This document shows positions 32,522 through 33,723 of a stretch of DNA of 33,723 bases, in pieces (position 1 is the first letter of the stretch; each line of letters starts with the position of its first letter). A program made the translations under genes and the position numbers. Source of the stretch: Canibacter oris (GTDB taxonomy: Bacteria; Actinomycetota; Actinomycetes; Actinomycetales; Microbacteriaceae); NCBI RefSeq assembly GCF_014197205.1, contig NZ_JACIFD010000015.1, forward strand, positions 1-33,723. The letters run 5' to 3'. A model generated the notes under the pieces. That model worked only from the letters and a program-made list of their open reading frames with translations. It did no database searches and had not been told where the DNA came from.

Positions 32522-33424
32522 GTGAGCAGCACGCCACTGGCCAATGAGGTTGCCGATAAAATACGCAGAAAACAACGGCTTGCGAAACTAGAGACGCCGT
32601 TGCCTTATGCCCCACGGGTCATTACTGTTTCAAATCAAAAAGGTGGGGTTGGAAAAACCACTACAACGGTGAATTTGGCGGGTGCTTTGGCGCGGCGCGG
32701 CGCTCGGGTGTTGGTGATTGATATTGATCCGCAGGGCAACGCCTCAACCGCTTTAGGAGTGCCACACACCGCAGAAGTAGACAGTGTATATGAGGTGCTG
32801 CTAGGAGAAAACACTATTGCTGAGGTGGTGCAGCAAAGCACCGATCATGAAAATATCTATTGCTTGCCATCTACGATTAATCTAGCTGGTGCGGAGATTG
32901 AACTTGTTGCGGCAGATAATCGTGAGCGACGGCTGCAGTATGCTTTGCGTGATTTTTTAGCGCAGGTTCCGGAGCCTTTCCACTACGTTTTAATTGATTG
33001 TCCTCCTTCGTTGGGGTTGTTGACGCTGAATGCTTTTGTTGCGGCGCAAGAGGTTTTGATTCCGATTCAGTGTGAGTATTACGCACTTGAGGGGCTGAGT
33101 CAGTTGATTAATAATATTCAGTTGATTCGGCAGCACTTAAATCCGCGCTTGGAGCTTAGCACTATTTTGTTGACGATGTTTACTGGGCGAACTAAGCTGG
33201 CGATGGAAGTTTCCAATGAGGTGCGCACGCATTTCCCTGAGCAGACTTTAGAGGCAGTAATTCCTAGATCTGTGCGGATCGCTGAGGCGCCTAGCTTTGG
33301 GCAGACAGTTTTAGCGCATGATGCAAGTAATATTGGTTCAATTGCTTATTTAGAAGCTGCGCATGAAATCGCAGCAAGATTTGCTGGACAGTGGCAGCAG
33401 GAAAAATCAGAAGGGGAAAAATAA
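32522..33424 (+). CDS. parA: Chromosome-partitioning ATPase ParA (Soj)
   Basis: A 300-aa ParA/MinD-type ATPase. The deviant Walker A KGGVGKTT (40-47), Walker A' region DIDPQGNAST and Walker B VLIDCPPSLG are intact. A basic N-terminal extension of about 30 residues (KIRRKQR) precedes the ATPase core. ATP-dependent binding to the nucleoid lets it pull ParB-parS complexes. It starts at GTG with GAGAGG 5 bases upstream, 105 bases after rsmG; a 6-bp hairpin there is too weak to end transcription. Confidence 0.96.
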   Translation: MSSTPLANEVADKIRRKQRLAKLETPLPYAPRVITVSNQKGGVGKTTTTVNLAGALARRGARVLVIDIDPQGNASTALGVPHTAEVDSVYEVLLGENTIAEVVQQSTDHENIYCLPSTINLAGAEIELVAADNRERRLQYALRDFLAQVPEPFHYVLIDCPPSLGLLTLNAFVAAQEVLIPIQCEYYALEGLSQLINNIQLIRQHLNPRLELSTILLTMFTGRTKLAMEVSNEVRTHFPEQTLEAVIPRSVRIAEAPSFGQTVLAHDASNIGSIAYLEAAHEIAARFAGQWQQEKSEGEK

Positions 33425-33723
33425 TGGCTTCGAAAAAACGCAGTGGTCTTGGCCGTGGCATTGGAGCCTTAATTCCACAGGTTTCAACTGCACAGGATAG
33501 ACCGGTTGATGTGTTCTTCCCAGTGGCGGTGCAGCAGCAGGAAAATTCGCAAAATCAGAGCGAAAACCTGGAAAAAACAGAATCTGGAAATGCAAAAAGC
33601 TCTAAAATCGCTTCTAGCGGGCAAAAAAAGAGCTCAACGATAAATCCCCTTGGGGCACTGCTAAACTCCCCGCAGACGGGCGCTGGTGAGGCCACTTTTT
33701 CAGGGGCAAATGCAAAAATGCGG
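33424..33723 (+). CDS. parB: Chromosome-partitioning protein ParB (Spo0J), N-terminal part, 3' truncated by window
   Basis: One hundred codons stay open to the window edge. The start MASKKRSGLGRGIGALIP is the ParA-binding N-terminal motif (LGRG...ALIP) of chromosomal ParB. The following 80 residues are Gln/Ser/Asn/Lys-rich and look disordered, longer than usual before the CTP-binding GERR domain, which lies beyond the window. The start codon shares its A with the parA TAA, so the pair is coupled. Confidence 0.93.
   Translation, partial: MASKKRSGLGRGIGALIPQVSTAQDRPVDVFFPVAVQQQENSQNQSENLEKTESGNAKSSKIASSGQKKSSTINPLGALLNSPQTGAGEATFSGANAKMR

Overview
This window is the chromosomal replication-origin region of an actinobacterium. 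The evidence is the order dnaA-dnaN-recF-dciA(DUF721)-gyrB-gyrA-DUF3566-tRNA-Ile-tRNA-Ala on one side of the origin and rpmH-rnpA-yidD-yidC-jag-rsmG-parA-parB on the other. A further block holds PP2C phosphatase-rodA-pbpA-pknA-pknB-trpG-sortase E-crgA. A class E sortase and trpG between pknB and crgA is an arrangement I associate with Micrococcales/Actinomycetales/Bifidobacteriales rather than Corynebacterium or Mycobacterium. By eye the base composition is moderate for the phylum: GC-rich on the left, clearly AT-richer to the right of the origin. I cannot name the species.

Layout. (1) 1-7189, + strand: the 3' part of a PP2C-type Ser/Thr phosphatase, then rodA, pbpA, pknA and pknB, the first four joined by stop/start overlaps. 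This is the cell-wall elongation and Ser/Thr-phosphorylation operon. (2) 7175-8773, - strand: class E sortase, a 57-aa membrane protein and trpG/pabA. (3) 8806-9081: crgA, divergent from the sortase. (4) 9082-9440: a gene-free stretch with two hairpins, four TTACA-type repeats at an exact 14-bp period, a TTACA-N4-TGTAA dyad and a small DnaA-box cluster. (5) 9441-10855, - strand: rhomboid protease and cyclophilin; then an unnamed membrane-anchored protein (+), a NUDIX hydrolase (-) and a small membrane protein (+). (6) 12496-17617, - strand: DUF1684 protein, pyruvate carboxylase and a thiostrepton-resistance-type (TsnR) rRNA methyltransferase. (7) 17729-17922: tRNA-Ala(TGC) and tRNA-Ile(GAT). 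(8) 18079-28899, - strand: P-loop kinase, DUF3566 protein, gyrA, gyrB, dciA, recF, dnaN, dnaA. (9) Origin DNA on both sides of dnaA (26920-27333 and 28900-29256). (10) 29257-33723, + strand: rpmH, rnpA, yidD, yidC, jag, rsmG, parA and the start of parB.

How it works together. DnaA boxes on both sides of dnaA mark the origin. Three perfect parS sites (one in recF, one in rnpA, one after jag) are the loading sites for the ParB encoded at the right edge, and ParA moves the origins apart. Gyrase, the clamp and the helicase-loader-like DciA support the new forks. The wall block (RodA-PbpA under PknA/PknB and the phosphatase, with CrgA and sortase) couples peptidoglycan synthesis to phosphosignalling.

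Most of the window is a conserved core locus. The least explained signals are: a TTACA-N4-TGTAA dyad found twice between dnaA and dnaN and once 18 kb away, each time next to DnaA boxes; PknA carrying an extracellular PASTA-like plus beta-sandwich module; parS sites encoding the same heptapeptide in loops of RecF and RnpA; a TsnR homologue beside the tRNA pair; and a glycine at GyrA position 90 in the quinolone-resistance region.
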